Shown piece by piece: positions 29,036 to 39,243 of a stretch of DNA of 64,000 nt (positions are counted from its first letter, which is position 1; every line of letters begins with the position of its first letter). This stretch comes from an uncultured Chloroflexota bacterium (GTDB lineage: Bacteria; Chloroflexota; Dehalococcoidia; Lucifugimonadales; UBA1127): contig CAJWQJ010000001.1 of assembly GCA_913045315.1 (NCBI GenBank), forward strand, positions 124,001-188,000, read 5' to 3'. The position numbers were made by a program, and so were the translations under genes. Below the pieces are notes generated by a model, which was given only the letters and a program-made list of their open reading frames with translations, made no database searches and was not told where the DNA came from.

Positions 29036-29530
29036 TCATTGTATATGTGGAATGATTGCAATTTCACCAACTTCAATTTTGCACTTTTTTAATAAACCTG
29101 AATTTAATTCAATTGCGTATTTTGCAGGTTTGATAGATGTATATATTGGCAATAATTCATTACTATTTAGTTTTTGAGGTTGCATGGATTGAATGTCTAA
29201 AATTTCAAAATTTTTTGAAAGAAAGAGTATATCTAGATGAATATATGTATTTTTCATCCAAAAATTTAGATAATCTTCATTTTCGAATATAAAAAGCATT
29301 GCTTTATTTTCAGGTAATTCATTTCGATTCATCAGACCTTGAGATCGCTCATTTACTGTTTTGGCAATCTCTAAATGGAATCTACAATTATTAATATCGA
29401 AAAATGGTTCCTTATGCGTATCTTGAGTTTCTTTCGATAGTATTTCGAGTGAATTTTGTTGAGAATTTTGACTACACGATAGGGTTAAAAAAATAATTAT
29501 TAGAAGTGTTGAAACAGATAATTGAACCAT
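29036..29530 (-). CDS. DUF192 lipoprotein
   Basis: 164 residues. The N-terminal signal peptide ends in LTLSC, a good lipobox (Cys at about 19), so it is probably anchored outside the cytoplasmic membrane. The remainder is a DUF192 domain with SQGLMNRNELPENKAMLFIF and the NFWMKNTYIHLDILFL block. Function of DUF192 is unknown. The start codon overlaps the stop of the esterase gene by one base, suggesting an operon. Confidence 0.85.
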   Translation of the reverse strand: MVQLSVSTLLIIIFLTLSCSQNSQQNSLEILSKETQDTHKEPFFDINNCRFHLEIAKTVNERSQGLMNRNELPENKAMLFIFENEDYLNFWMKNTYIHLDILFLSKNFEILDIQSMQPQKLNSNELLPIYTSIKPAKYAIELNSGLLKKCKIEVGEIAIIPHIQ

Positions 29531-30228
29531 CAGCGTTGAAAATTCTCAAGCCATTTTTTGATGTCATTAATTTCTTCAGAATTAATTTCATGACCCATAA
29601 GATACTCATGATATTCCGGATGAAAACCTTTAATTTTTAATATTTCAAATGTTTTGAGTGCACTACTTATTGGGATCATTTGATCATTGATTCCATGGCC
29701 CATAAAAATTGGAAAATTAAAATTTTCATCAACAAAATTTTCATCTGTTTCATTTAACCATGATGTAGAACCACTCAAAATTAGAAGCCCATCGGTATAA
29801 TTTGTATTTTTTAAACCATATCTAGAAGCTACTCCAGCACCTTGAGAGAATCCACCAATTATCCTATTCTCTTCTCCAGGGTTGAATTTTTCGTTTATCT
29901 CCGACATAAATGATGTTATTAATTCTTCTTCTTCATTAATTATTTTTAAAGATTGTGAATTTTCCATTTGAGAATTTAAGTTATTTGGATTTCTCCAACT
30001 ACGACCAACCATGCCAAAATCAAATTGTACTTCATAAGGAGCATTAGGAAGGATATATAGATGATTTTGATCTATTTCAGGACATAATCCAGCGAGATCA
30101 TACATGTCTGCTCCAAATCCATGAAGAAGTGTAATAACTAAATTATGTTTATTAGATTCCTTTGGGTTTTCTTTTGGATATATAGCTATGTAATCCAGTT
30201 CTCTACTTTTATATTGATGAATTTCCAT
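29530..30228 (-). CDS. Phospholipase/carboxylesterase-family alpha/beta hydrolase
   Basis: 232 residues. The triad is visible: Ser128 in GGFSQGAG, Asp in GINDQMIP and His in MGHEI; LLHGFGADMYDLAGL forms the oxyanion loop. The family (YpfH/EstB type) hydrolyses short acyl esters. No signal peptide, so cytoplasmic. Translationally linked to the DUF192 lipoprotein. Substrate unknown. Confidence 0.85.
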   Translation of the reverse strand: MEIHQYKSRELDYIAIYPKENPKESNKHNLVITLLHGFGADMYDLAGLCPEIDQNHLYILPNAPYEVQFDFGMVGRSWRNPNNLNSQMENSQSLKIINEEEELITSFMSEINEKFNPGEENRIIGGFSQGAGVASRYGLKNTNYTDGLLILSGSTSWLNETDENFVDENFNFPIFMGHGINDQMIPISSALKTFEILKIKGFHPEYHEYLMGHEINSEEINDIKKWLENFQR

Positions 30229-30408
30229 TTCTTATTCCTACTTCTTAGTTTAAAAAAACTTTTGGGAGATGCTTCATTTACACTCATGTGCTAGAATACC
30301 TTCTTGTTTTAAACATGGGAACTACAGAGGGGAAAACTGTATTTCTTAGGAATCTTTCTGTGTTGAATTGATTTAGTAATTATACAGGATAGACATTGGG
30401 GGAAAGAA

Positions 30409-31557
30409 ATGAAAGTTCATGAATATCAGGCCAAATCTATTTTGGCAGAATATGGTGTTCCTACACCAAACGGGTCTGTTGCAACAACTTCAAAAGAAGT
30501 TTCTTCAGTAGTAAATAGTCTAGGTGGCAAAGCAGTTGTTAAAGCTCAGGTTCATGCAGGTGGTAGAGGCAAAGCTGGTGGAGTTAAATTAGTTTCAAGT
30601 CCAGAAGAAGCTGAAAGTTTTGCTGAAGGGTTAATTGGCAAACAAATAGTAACTTTTCAAACAGGACCTGAAGGTGTTCCAGTTGAAAAACTCCTTGTGG
30701 AAGAGACGATAGGGGTTGAAAGGGAATTGTACTTAGCAATTGTTGTTGATGGTTCGACTAAAAGACACGTTATTATTGCTAGTCAGTCTGGTGGTATGGA
30801 AATTGAGGAAGTGGCTGCTGCAACTCCTGAAAAAATATTGAGAGTAATTGTCGATCCAAATGTTGGCTATCAAGCTTATCAAGGTAGACGGATTGCATAT
30901 GGTCTTGAGCTTGATCAGTCTCAAGTAAGGCCGGCTGCAGATCTTATTGGTAATCTTTATAAAGCATTTGTTGAACGTGATTGCTCATTAGCTGAGATTA
31001 ATCCATTGGTTGTGACTTCTGAAGGTAATCTTCTTGCCGTTGACGCTAAAATAAATATTGATGATGATGCTATGTTTCGCCAACAAGCACTGGAAGAAAT
31101 GCGAGATAGTTCCCAGGAAGATCAACTAGAGGCTGAAGCTACAACCTATGATATTTCATACGTTAAACTTGATGGGGACGTTGGTTGCTTAGTAAATGGT
31201 GCTGGCTTGGCAATGGCAACTATGGATATTATCCTTGCCGCAGGTGCAAAACCTGCTAATTTCTTAGATGTTGGCGGAAGTGCTGATGTTGAGAAATGTA
31301 CTAAAGCTGTTGAAATTATCTTAGCTGATTCAAATGTGTCTCGGATTCTTGTAAATATATTTGGTGGCATTTTGTCATGTGATACTGCTGCACAAGGTGT
31401 TGTTGATGCATGCAAGAACAAAGGAGTAAATCCTAAGTTAGTTGCAAGATTACTTGGATCAAATGCTGACGAAGGAAAAAAGATTTTGGAAAATTCAGGC
31501 TTAAATGTTTCTTTTGCTGATACGTTGACTGAGGTAGCAGAAAGACTTACTGAGTAA
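30409..31557 (+). CDS. sucC: Succinate-CoA ligase subunit beta
   Basis: 382 residues, ATP-grasp fold. It starts MKVHEYQAKSILAEYGVP and has KAQVHAGGRGKAGGVK (nucleotide site), DCSLAEINPLVV and the NGAGLAMATMDII ligase domain. TCA-cycle substrate-level phosphorylation with SucD. A GGGGG run 6-10 bases upstream of the ATG acts as ribosome-binding site. A possible extended -10 (TGCTAGAAT) lies about 120 bases upstream. Confidence 0.96.
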   Translation: MKVHEYQAKSILAEYGVPTPNGSVATTSKEVSSVVNSLGGKAVVKAQVHAGGRGKAGGVKLVSSPEEAESFAEGLIGKQIVTFQTGPEGVPVEKLLVEETIGVERELYLAIVVDGSTKRHVIIASQSGGMEIEEVAAATPEKILRVIVDPNVGYQAYQGRRIAYGLELDQSQVRPAADLIGNLYKAFVERDCSLAEINPLVVTSEGNLLAVDAKINIDDDAMFRQQALEEMRDSSQEDQLEAEATTYDISYVKLDGDVGCLVNGAGLAMATMDIILAAGAKPANFLDVGGSADVEKCTKAVEIILADSNVSRILVNIFGGILSCDTAAQGVVDACKNKGVNPKLVARLLGSNADEGKKILENSGLNVSFADTLTEVAERLTE

Positions 31558-31590
31558 TAATGTTACTAAATTTTCTTGGAGGATTTTAAA

Positions 31591-32478
31591 ATGAGTATAT
31601 TAGTCGATGCAAATACAAGAGTTGTGGTTCAGGGTATTACAGGCCGAGAAGGTGGAAATCATGCTCGTCGATGTATTGAATATGGGACAAATATAGTAGC
31701 TGGTGTTACTCCTGGTCGAGGAGGAACACTTTGGGAAGATCAAGTACCCGTATACAACACTGTTGCTCAAGCAGTGAGTGATCAGCAAGCAAATGTTTCT
31801 TTGATTTTCGTGCCTGCACCATTTGCTGGTGATGCTATTCTTGAATCTGCAGATGCTGGCGTTGGTGTTGTGGCATGCATTACTGAGGGTATACCTGTTA
31901 GGGATATGATTAGTATTGCTGAATATTTAAAACATTCCTCAACTCAACTAATTGGGCCAAACTGTCCAGGTGTTATTACCCCAGGTGCCAATTGCAAAGT
32001 AGGTATTATGCCTGGCAATATTCATACTGCAGGTAATGTTGGGGTCGTTTCTCGAAGTGGAACATTGACCTATGAAGCTGTTCAACAACTTTCCACCTTA
32101 GGAATCGGACAATCTACTTGTGTTGGAATAGGTGGTGATTCTGTAAGTGGCATGTCATTTGTTGATGTTCTTCAACGTTTTAATGATGATGAAGATACTG
32201 ATATGGTTGTACTTATAGGTGAGATTGGTGGCACTAAAGAACAGGAAGCTGCAGAATTCATTAGTAGTAATATGAAAAAACCCGTTGCTGGGTTAGTAGT
32301 TGGGGCAAGTGCTCCTCCGGGAAAACGAATGGGACATGCCGGAGCAATAATTACTGGAACGGCAGCTCGAGCTTCTGAAAAAGCTAAAGCTTTGGCTTCA
32401 GCAGGAGTTGTTCCAATTCCAACACCAGCTGATATTGGAAGAATTGCTCAAGAGATCTATTCCGGGATGACAAAATAA
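31591..32478 (+). CDS. sucD: Succinate-CoA ligase subunit alpha
   Basis: 295 residues. CoA-binding [19 protein letters not shown], the [13 protein letters not shown] block and the active-site phosphohistidine region [11 protein letters not shown] are clear. GGAGG lies 8 bases before the ATG at 31591; a TTG five codons earlier overlaps that site and is rejected. Operon with sucC (33-base gap) and trpS. Confidence 0.96.
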   Translation: MSILVDANTRVVVQGITGREGGNHARRCIEYGTNIVAGVTPGRGGTLWEDQVPVYNTVAQAVSDQQANVSLIFVPAPFAGDAILESADAGVGVVACITEGIPVRDMISIAEYLKHSSTQLIGPNCPGVITPGANCKVGIMPGNIHTAGNVGVVSRSGTLTYEAVQQLSTLGIGQSTCVGIGGDSVSGMSFVDVLQRFNDDEDTDMVVLIGEIGGTKEQEAAEFISSNMKKPVAGLVVGASAPPGKRMGHAGAIITGTAARASEKAKALASAGVVPIPTPADIGRIAQEIYSGMTK

Positions 32479-32480
32479 CT

Positions 32481-33482
32481 GTGAATCAAATACCAAAAGG
32501 ACGAATTTTTTCTGGTATGCGCCCCTCTGGCCGTCTTCATTTAGGTAATTGGTTGGGTGCATTGAAAAACTGGGTTAAATTACAGGAATCCTACGAGTGT
32601 TTTTATTGTGCAGTTGATGTTCACGCTTTAACTACTATTAAAGATCGCGAAGAAGCTCAATCGATTCAAGGAAATATTTATGATATGGTCTTGGATTGGT
32701 TAGCTGCTGGAATAAATCCTGACAAAAGTATTATCTTTGTTCAATCTAGCGTTCCTGATGTCTTAACATTGCAATCGTTGTTAAGCATGATTACCCCATT
32801 GGGATGGTTAATGAGAGTTCCAACTTTTAAAGAGCGAATTCGTCAAATGGATACTACAGAAGACTCGGTGAGTTATGGACTTGTTGGTTACCCGGTATTA
32901 ATGACGAGCGATATTATTTTATATAAGGCAGATACTGTTCCGGTTGGAGAAGATCAATTGCCTCATATTGAATTGGCTAGAGAAATTGTTAGACGCTTCA
33001 ATAATATCTTTGAACCTATTTTTCCTGAACCTAAGGCAGTATTAACTGAAGCACCAATGATATTTGGTACTGATGGATTTTCTAAGATGAGTAAAAGTTT
33101 AGATAATCATTTAGAACTTGCTGCTACCCCAGAAGAAACATTAAAACGATTAAGACCAGCTTATACAGATCCTAATCGATTGAGAAAAACTGATCCTGGA
33201 AATCCAGAGGTATGTAACATTTATAAGTTACATAATTATTTTAACCCAAGTCAACTAACAAAAATTCACGATGAATGCTCGAATGCACTTCGAGGATGTG
33301 TTGATTGTAAAATTGAACTTGGTGAAAAAATCAATGAATCTCTCGAAGAATTTCGTTATCGTAGAAAAATATTTGAAGGGCAACCAAATTTTGTTAATGA
33401 TGTTTTGGAGTCTGGAGCAGCTAAGGCTCGGTTAATAGCAAGTGAAACTATTGATGAAGTCAGAAGTTGTATGGGTTTGTAA
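32481..33482 (+). CDS. trpS: Tryptophan-tRNA ligase
   Basis: 333 residues, class Ic synthetase. HIGH-like motif in SGRLHLGNWLGAL and KMSKS in FSKMSKSLDNH; VPVGEDQLPHIELAREI is the family signature. GTG start two bases after sucD, so translation is probably coupled to it. Confidence 0.96.
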   Translation: MNQIPKGRIFSGMRPSGRLHLGNWLGALKNWVKLQESYECFYCAVDVHALTTIKDREEAQSIQGNIYDMVLDWLAAGINPDKSIIFVQSSVPDVLTLQSLLSMITPLGWLMRVPTFKERIRQMDTTEDSVSYGLVGYPVLMTSDIILYKADTVPVGEDQLPHIELAREIVRRFNNIFEPIFPEPKAVLTEAPMIFGTDGFSKMSKSLDNHLELAATPEETLKRLRPAYTDPNRLRKTDPGNPEVCNIYKLHNYFNPSQLTKIHDECSNALRGCVDCKIELGEKINESLEEFRYRRKIFEGQPNFVNDVLESGAAKARLIASETIDEVRSCMGL

Positions 33483-33509
33483 CTATAATTTTTTAAACGA
33501 CATGGATTT

Positions 33510-34073
33510 ATGCGAATCGGATTAATATCAGATACACACATTTCGGACGATCTTCAGGGATTTATTAAAGAGATTTTTGAAGCATTTAATTTTTACAATG
33601 TTGAAATGATATTACATTTAGGAGACATAAATTCAACTAGAGTATTAGATGTGTTGGAAGAAATATGTCCGGTAATTGCTGTTAGGGATTTCACTGAACC
33701 TAAACCTGAAGATTCGAGATTGTTTGAGACAGTTCGTGTTTTGGAAATAGCTGGAAAGACTATTGCTATGGTTCATGATATAGGTTGGCCAGGACCACAC
33801 ATCATTGCAGATGTAGAATTAATTCTTCCTGATGATATGTCATTGGAAGAAGTTTTAATACGTAAATTTGGCTGTTTGGTCGATATCGTTACTTTTGGAC
33901 ATACGCATCAAGAACTTATAGAATTTAGAGACAACGTACTTTTTATTAATCCTGGAAGTCCTAATCATTCTCATTCATCAAAAAGAAAAGGAAAATTAGG
34001 AACTTTAGGAATAATAGATATTGATCATGCTGGCAACATTAACCCTGAGATCATTGATTTAAACTTGCTATAG
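33510..34073 (+). CDS. YfcE/MJ0936-type metallophosphoesterase-like protein
   Basis: 187 residues. SDTH (8-10), LHLGDI (Asp39) and FGHTHQ (His131, His133) supply metal ligands, and NPGSPNHSHSSKRK matches the family end. The central GN(H/C)D motif is missing (VRDFTEP) and the usual GH of the next motif reads VHDIGW, so the metal site is incomplete. It follows trpS on the same strand. A more degenerate paralogue lies at 55532. Activity is uncertain. Confidence 0.75.
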   Translation: MRIGLISDTHISDDLQGFIKEIFEAFNFYNVEMILHLGDINSTRVLDVLEEICPVIAVRDFTEPKPEDSRLFETVRVLEIAGKTIAMVHDIGWPGPHIIADVELILPDDMSLEEVLIRKFGCLVDIVTFGHTHQELIEFRDNVLFINPGSPNHSHSSKRKGKLGTLGIIDIDHAGNINPEIIDLNLL

Positions 34074-35717
34074 TACTTCTTTCATTGTAGATTCAACGAT
34101 GTCGTCAGGAACATCTGAACGAATTACAGCCTTACCAATATTTTCCAATAATACCCAATTGATAGATTTCCCTACAGTTTTTTTGTCAACTTTCATTGCT
34201 AATTTAATTTGTTCGTGGTTGATATTTCTCCAAAATGTCGGTAGGCCAAATGTCTCGAGTATTTTTTCTTGTCTGTGGACACATGCCATATCAATGAGTC
34301 CCATTTTTTCACTTATTCTTGCCGCAAAGCACATTCCAATTGAAACTGCTTCACCATGTAATAGTTCTCCGTATCCAAGTGAGTTTTCTAAAGCATGTCC
34401 AATTGTGTGTCCATAGTTAAGTAAAGTTCTTATTCCAAGTGTTTCGTATTGGTCAATATTTACAACTTCAATCTTCGTGGCAACACTTGCTTTTATTACT
34501 CTTGTAGAGGCTAATGGATCAAGGTTTTTTATTAGGTTTGAGTTTTGCTCAAAATCTTCAAATAAATCAAGATTTTTAATTATTCCGTGTTTAATAGCTT
34601 CTGCCCATCCTGATGTAAGTTCTCGTTTAGGTAAAGTTTTAAGGAAGTTAGTGTCAATAAGAATTATGCTTGGTTGATGGAATGCACCAACTAAATTTTT
34701 CCCCTGAGGGAGGTTTATACCTGTTTTTCCGCCTATAGATGCGTCTACCATGGCTGCAAGTGAAGTAGGAACTTGCACAAAAGGAATACCACGATTGTAT
34801 GTTGATGCTATAAATCCTGATATATCACCTACTACACCACCTCCAAGTGCCACGATAAAATGCTTTCTTTCTGCTTTTTGTTGAGCTAACCATTCGAAAA
34901 TAGGGGTAATAGTTCCTATATTTTTTGATATTTCTCCTTGTGGAAAAGTGAATGTATGTGTAGGAACATTATAATTTTCTAATGACAATTGAGCTTTTCT
35001 AGTGTGTTGAAAACCAGTGATAGAGTCAGCTATCAAATATGCAGTTGAAGAAAGAGTATTATTCTTACAGTAATGACCAAGTAATTCAATTATGCCTGAA
35101 CCTACATAAACTGGGCATTCTCCTTTCTCAGTAATAATTGATGACGTATAGTGGATATCAGAAGTAGTAGTGTCAATATTTGAATTAGATTGATTATTTA
35201 GTAATTGCCAAGCATGAATAATTTCTTTTGATACCGAATGGATATTAAGAAAGTCGGTTTTTATAGTCCAATTAGACAAAGAATAAATGTATTGTCGTTG
35301 TTTTTTTAATTCGGTAATTTTCTCTAGGGGATTAGAACTTTTAAGTAATGGTCGTTCATTAAGAGGGTTCCTAGAATTTTTTTGTAACCTAGATAATATA
35401 GTATTTGGTGAAGCATCTAGTGTTACCACGAATCCAGATTCGCTCAGGATGTTTCTATTTTTTTCATTTATAAAAGCCCCACCACCAGTCGCAATAATTG
35501 TATGCGTGTTCATGCAAACTTTTCGTATGACTCTTGACTCAATTTTTCGAAAATTTTCTTCTCCGTCGTTTTCAAAAATTTCTTTTATTGTTTTTCCTTC
35601 TTCTTGCTCTATAACTATGTCAGTATCAACCACATTCCAATTCAAAGAATTGCCGAGTTGCTTTGCAACCTCAGTTTTTCCCGTGCCTGAAAAGCCTGTT
35701 AATATAATATTATCCAT
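34068..35717 (-). CDS. aroKB: Bifunctional shikimate kinase / 3-dehydroquinate synthase
   Basis: About 549 residues in one frame. Residues 1-165 are a shikimate kinase (P-loop GFSGTGKTEVAKQLG, VDTDIVIE, ATGGGAF). Residues 210-549 are DHQ synthase (GGGVVGDISGFIASTYNRG, QVPTSLAAMVDASIGGKTGIN, NYGHTIGHALEN). The ATG at 35717 precedes MDNIILTGFSG; 18 further upstream codons overlap the HAD gene and are not expected. The fused enzymes are non-consecutive pathway steps. It overlaps the convergent phosphoesterase by 6 bases. First gene products of the cluster with aroC and aroE. Confidence 0.93.
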   Translation of the reverse strand: MDNIILTGFSGTGKTEVAKQLGNSLNWNVVDTDIVIEQEEGKTIKEIFENDGEENFRKIESRVIRKVCMNTHTIIATGGGAFINEKNRNILSESGFVVTLDASPNTILSRLQKNSRNPLNERPLLKSSNPLEKITELKKQRQYIYSLSNWTIKTDFLNIHSVSKEIIHAWQLLNNQSNSNIDTTTSDIHYTSSIITEKGECPVYVGSGIIELLGHYCKNNTLSSTAYLIADSITGFQHTRKAQLSLENYNVPTHTFTFPQGEISKNIGTITPIFEWLAQQKAERKHFIVALGGGVVGDISGFIASTYNRGIPFVQVPTSLAAMVDASIGGKTGINLPQGKNLVGAFHQPSIILIDTNFLKTLPKRELTSGWAEAIKHGIIKNLDLFEDFEQNSNLIKNLDPLASTRVIKASVATKIEVVNIDQYETLGIRTLLNYGHTIGHALENSLGYGELLHGEAVSIGMCFAARISEKMGLIDMACVHRQEKILETFGLPTFWRNINHEQIKLAMKVDKKTVGKSINWVLLENIGKAVIRSDVPDDIVESTMKEVL

Positions 35718-35724
35718 AGTATTT

Positions 35725-36600
35725 CTAGTGATTCGGAGCAGGAATAAGGCCAGTTTCTTTTTGACGCTCATTACTGTCGAGGATTATTTGATCAGCTATT
35801 TGTAAAACAGTGTAGCTTAACCATCTCCAAAGATGAGTATTTGCTTGATAATTAGCTTCAGCTATAAAATCTACTCTGGAAGAACGTTGTAATTGCATGC
35901 ACTTATTGAATGATGATTGATCCAATGGGTCGTAGACTGCTAGTGTATGACCTCCATTTTGGCTTATTACTGAAAAACAAGGCACATCGGTAGGACCATC
36001 ACCAATATAGATCATGTTGTTAAAAGGAATTCTTCTTTCCTCTTCAGGAAGATGATCGTTTACGTCGTCCTGAAGATCAAGATATCCCTTGTTTATTCTG
36101 AATAGATATTGAGTTTTTTGAGTGTGCCCAATTGCTCGTTTTGGAAATTGTAGCTTTCCTGATTCACTCTCATCATACTCAGAACCAAAAATTGTTTTTA
36201 CGTATGGTTTAATGTTGCTGCCTTCTAATATTTCTCTTAATCCAGAGGTGATTACGTAATATTCTATTTCTATTGCGTATTCCTGATATTTTTGTATTTC
36301 AATTATGTTTGAGAGTTCATTAAAAAAATCAGGGATGCCAGGATAATAAGTGAGACTAAGTCCCATGTTTCTTAAATCTTCATTAGATAATTTTTGAAAA
36401 TCTTCTCTTTCAAGCAATAGCTTCATCCAAGCTAATTCACTTTCGTAGTATCGATCTTTTACTAGTGAGTTAACAGCATTCCAAAATTCATTATGAGGTA
36501 TTCCCAAATAAGGAAAGATAGTGTCTTCGTGCATAGTGTGAGGACTTAAAGTTTTGTCGAAATCACAGACAATTCCAATAATATTTTGTGGTTGACGCAA
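35725..36600 (-). CDS. HAD-superfamily hydrolase (phosphoserine-phosphatase-like)
   Basis: 291 residues. Motif I VCDFDKTLSP, motif II YVITSGL, motif IV IYIGDGPTDVPCF. A large cap domain lies between. The start is TTG at 36600, supported by GGAG 7 bases upstream; no ATG gives the conserved start. It sits between aroC and aroKB, so it is co-transcribed with the shikimate genes, though its substrate cannot be told. Confidence 0.8.
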   Translation of the reverse strand: MRQPQNIIGIVCDFDKTLSPHTMHEDTIFPYLGIPHNEFWNAVNSLVKDRYYESELAWMKLLLEREDFQKLSNEDLRNMGLSLTYYPGIPDFFNELSNIIEIQKYQEYAIEIEYYVITSGLREILEGSNIKPYVKTIFGSEYDESESGKLQFPKRAIGHTQKTQYLFRINKGYLDLQDDVNDHLPEEERRIPFNNMIYIGDGPTDVPCFSVISQNGGHTLAVYDPLDQSSFNKCMQLQRSSRVDFIAEANYQANTHLWRWLSYTVLQIADQIILDSNERQKETGLIPAPNH

Positions 36601-36614
36601 ATATTTTCTCCATG

Positions 36615-37862
36615 TTACTTGTTTGGCATTATTGATTTCATATAATTAATGTAATTTCTGTGGGTTTCTTTTATGTTATCCCCACCGAATTTTTCAAGCA
36701 TGCACTCTCCAAGAGTAAGTGCAAGCATAGATTCTCCTATAATTGAACATGTTGGAACAAATGTAATATCGCTGCGTTCAAAATGTGCTTTATCGACAAA
36801 TTCTCCAGTTGCCAAATTAACAGTAGGGAGTCCGTCTATAATTGTTGCTATAGGTTTAACTACTGCTCGAACAATAATTGGTTCTCCGGTAGACATGCCT
36901 CCTTCGAAACCTCCAGAATTATTTGTAATTCTCGGAAATGGTTGTTCCCAACCCTTATTCTGAGATGCCTTCCATTCACTAAGTGGTTTAATCACATCAT
37001 GTACTTTTGATCCCCGCATATTAGCTTGTTGAAAGCCTATACCTAACTCTACTCCCTTGACTGCATTAATACTCATTGTTGCAGCAGCGATTTTTGAAGT
37101 TAATTTTTGATCCCATTGTATATAATCACCTATCCCGATAGGAACTCCAGTAGCTATGATTTCTATAATTCCACCTAAGCTATCACCTTCATCTCTTGCA
37201 GCATCTATACTAGCTATCATTTTTTCAGCAGCATCTTCATCTGCACATCTTACGGATGCCATTTTTGATCCTTTTGGATTTTCAGAAGAATATGGAGGCT
37301 TTTCTAAATCTTTCCAGTTAATTGGATATCTAGGGTTTGCGAATACTCCTCCTATATTAGTGACATGACCATGTATATCTATATCAAATTCCTCTAGAAA
37401 TCTTTTTGCTATAGCACCAGCTGCTACTCTTGCAGTACTTTCTCTTGCACTTGATCTTTCTAGGATATTTCGGGCATCGTCATGCATGTATTTAGTGATT
37501 CCAGGAGTATCTGCATGCCCAGGTCGGAGATGTTGAATAGTGTCAAAAGTTGTTTCGGTTGGATTTGTACTCATCACCTCAGTCCAAGGTTTTCCATCTG
37601 GTCCTTTTCCAGTACTATAATCCCTATTTACTATCCAAAGGCTTATTGGTCCACCCATCGTGTAACCATGCCGAACGCCCGAAAGAATTTCGGCTCTGTC
37701 AGTTTCAATTTTCATTCGCCCTCCACGACCATAGCCAACCTGTCTTCTTGCTAGATCTTTTGCAATATAATCTTCATCAAGTCGGACTCCGGCTGGAATA
37801 CCTTCTATGATAACTGTTAGACCTTTGCCGTGTGATTCACCTGCTGTTAGGAATCGGAGCAT
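36615..37862 (-). CDS. aroC: Chorismate synthase
   Basis: FMNH2-dependent last step to chorismate, 415 residues. Signatures: TAGESHGKGLTVIIEGIPAG, RRQVGYGRGGRMKIETD, ARESTARVAAGAIAK, and GGFEGGMSTGEPI. AAGGGG lies about 8 bases before the ATG. It is downstream of aroE in the leftward cluster. Confidence 0.96.
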   Translation of the reverse strand: MLRFLTAGESHGKGLTVIIEGIPAGVRLDEDYIAKDLARRQVGYGRGGRMKIETDRAEILSGVRHGYTMGGPISLWIVNRDYSTGKGPDGKPWTEVMSTNPTETTFDTIQHLRPGHADTPGITKYMHDDARNILERSSARESTARVAAGAIAKRFLEEFDIDIHGHVTNIGGVFANPRYPINWKDLEKPPYSSENPKGSKMASVRCADEDAAEKMIASIDAARDEGDSLGGIIEIIATGVPIGIGDYIQWDQKLTSKIAAATMSINAVKGVELGIGFQQANMRGSKVHDVIKPLSEWKASQNKGWEQPFPRITNNSGGFEGGMSTGEPIIVRAVVKPIATIIDGLPTVNLATGEFVDKAHFERSDITFVPTCSIIGESMLALTLGECMLEKFGGDNIKETHRNYINYMKSIMPNK

Positions 37863-37934
37863 TACAAACCCCTTAAATATGAATTAGCCTCATTATAACT
37901 TAGCTATTAAGATCACGCACCTAGTGAATTAGTT

Positions 37935-38798
37935 TTAACTATTATTTATTGACAGTGCATTTTTTGCTTTTTCAAACATTATTTCTATCGGAGGATATTT
38001 ACCTGTCCAGAGTTCAAAAGCAGCGGCACCTTGATAAATTAACATTGGAAGTCCCCCCAAAGTTTTACCACTTTTTTTCTTTGCAATTTTCAAAAGCTCT
38101 GTTTCCATAGGGTTATAAACAAGGTCGTAAACTAAACTCTTTTCAGATATGACCCTTTCTCCAACAGGACTTATTTTTTCTTCATCTGTGTATCGCATCC
38201 CAATAGGGGTACAGTTTATAATTAAATCAGGTATATGTTTATGGGAATAATTCAGCGAATTTAGTTCATCAAGTTCCAAAATATTTATTTCAATATCTTT
38301 AACGTGATTTTCAATTATTAGTTTATGAGCCTTATCAATAGATCTGTTTGCTATTGTTATGGTTTTTGGTTTTTCCCTCAAAAGTGTACTAAAAACACTT
38401 TTAGAAGATCCTCCTGCTCCTATAATAAGTATGTTTTTATCAGTACAATGGAAACCTCCGTCTTCTTCTAGTGCTTGTAAAAACCCTTTGGCATCTGTAT
38501 TGAAACCTATTAATTTGTTGTTGTTATTAACAACAGTATTTACAGCTCCAATTTCTTTCGCATGGATATCAATTTCATCTAATAATCCCATGATGGATTC
38601 TTTAAATGGAACAGTAACGTTAAATCCCAATACGTTTAATTTGCGTAATTGTTCAATTCGGTTTGACAATTCGGTTAAATCAGTTTCCCAAGCCTCGTAA
38701 ACTATATCAAGCCTGTGGTAAGCAAAAGCTGAATTTTGAAGTACTGGGGACATACTGTGACCTAGAGGTTTTCCTATAATTCCAGTATATTTTTTCAT
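37935..38798 (-). CDS. aroE: Shikimate dehydrogenase
   Basis: 287 residues. Substrate site IGKPLGHSMSPVLQN at the start, catalytic Lys in NVTVPFKE, then NADP-binding GAGGSSKSVFSTL with ANRS, and the C-terminal GLPMLIYQGAAAFELWTG. Reduces 3-dehydroshikimate. Four bases after ruvX on the same strand. Confidence 0.96.
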   Translation of the reverse strand: MKKYTGIIGKPLGHSMSPVLQNSAFAYHRLDIVYEAWETDLTELSNRIEQLRKLNVLGFNVTVPFKESIMGLLDEIDIHAKEIGAVNTVVNNNNKLIGFNTDAKGFLQALEEDGGFHCTDKNILIIGAGGSSKSVFSTLLREKPKTITIANRSIDKAHKLIIENHVKDIEINILELDELNSLNYSHKHIPDLIINCTPIGMRYTDEEKISPVGERVISEKSLVYDLVYNPMETELLKIAKKKSGKTLGGLPMLIYQGAAAFELWTGKYPPIEIMFEKAKNALSINNS

Positions 38799-38802
38799 GA
38801 CC

Positions 38803-39222
38803 CTAGTTTTTTAAATGATTTATATAGTCTTGAAGTATTATAGACGCAGCGGTCGCATCAACAATTGCACGGTTTTTGGAAGGCTTTTTACCTGAATCTT
38901 TAATCAAACGCTCGGCTTCAATTGTGGTATTACTTTCATTCCACTTTACAAGATGGTAATCCACTAACACTGATAGTTTTTCACAAAAATTTAAAGTGAT
39001 TTCAGTTTGATTAGTTATTGACCCTTTCAAAGAAATTGGTATGCCAACAATAATAGCATCTTCGATTCTGTAGTTTGTTGCTAATACCTTTATTGCTATT
39101 ATATCTTCTTCAATTGATCTTCTTTCTATTGTGGTAAGTGGTAAAGAATAGGTCCCATTGGGATCACTTATAGCCACGCCTATCCTTGCATTACCAACAT
39201 CTAAGCCTAGATACTTAGTCAT
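38803..39222 (-). CDS. ruvX: RNase H-fold resolvase RuvX/YqgF
   Basis: 139 residues. GLDVGNARIGVAISDP and the IVDATAASIILQDY end carry conserved acidic residues; the VGIPISLKGS segment matches VGLP. The usual DERLTT reads NESNTT, retaining Glu and the Thr pair. In bacteria it is needed for 16S pre-rRNA 5' processing and may cut Holliday junctions. alaS-ruvX pairing is common. Confidence 0.9.
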   Translation of the reverse strand: MTKYLGLDVGNARIGVAISDPNGTYSLPLTTIERRSIEEDIIAIKVLATNYRIEDAIIVGIPISLKGSITNQTEITLNFCEKLSVLVDYHLVKWNESNTTIEAERLIKDSGKKPSKNRAIVDATAASIILQDYINHLKN

Positions 39223-39243
39223 ATTTATACGTTGTCCTATTTT

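Noticed and set aside
37482-37754. Plus-strand ORFs inside aroC
   Set aside because: Mirror-frame ORFs of aroC; composition and lack of a ribosome-binding site argue against translation.
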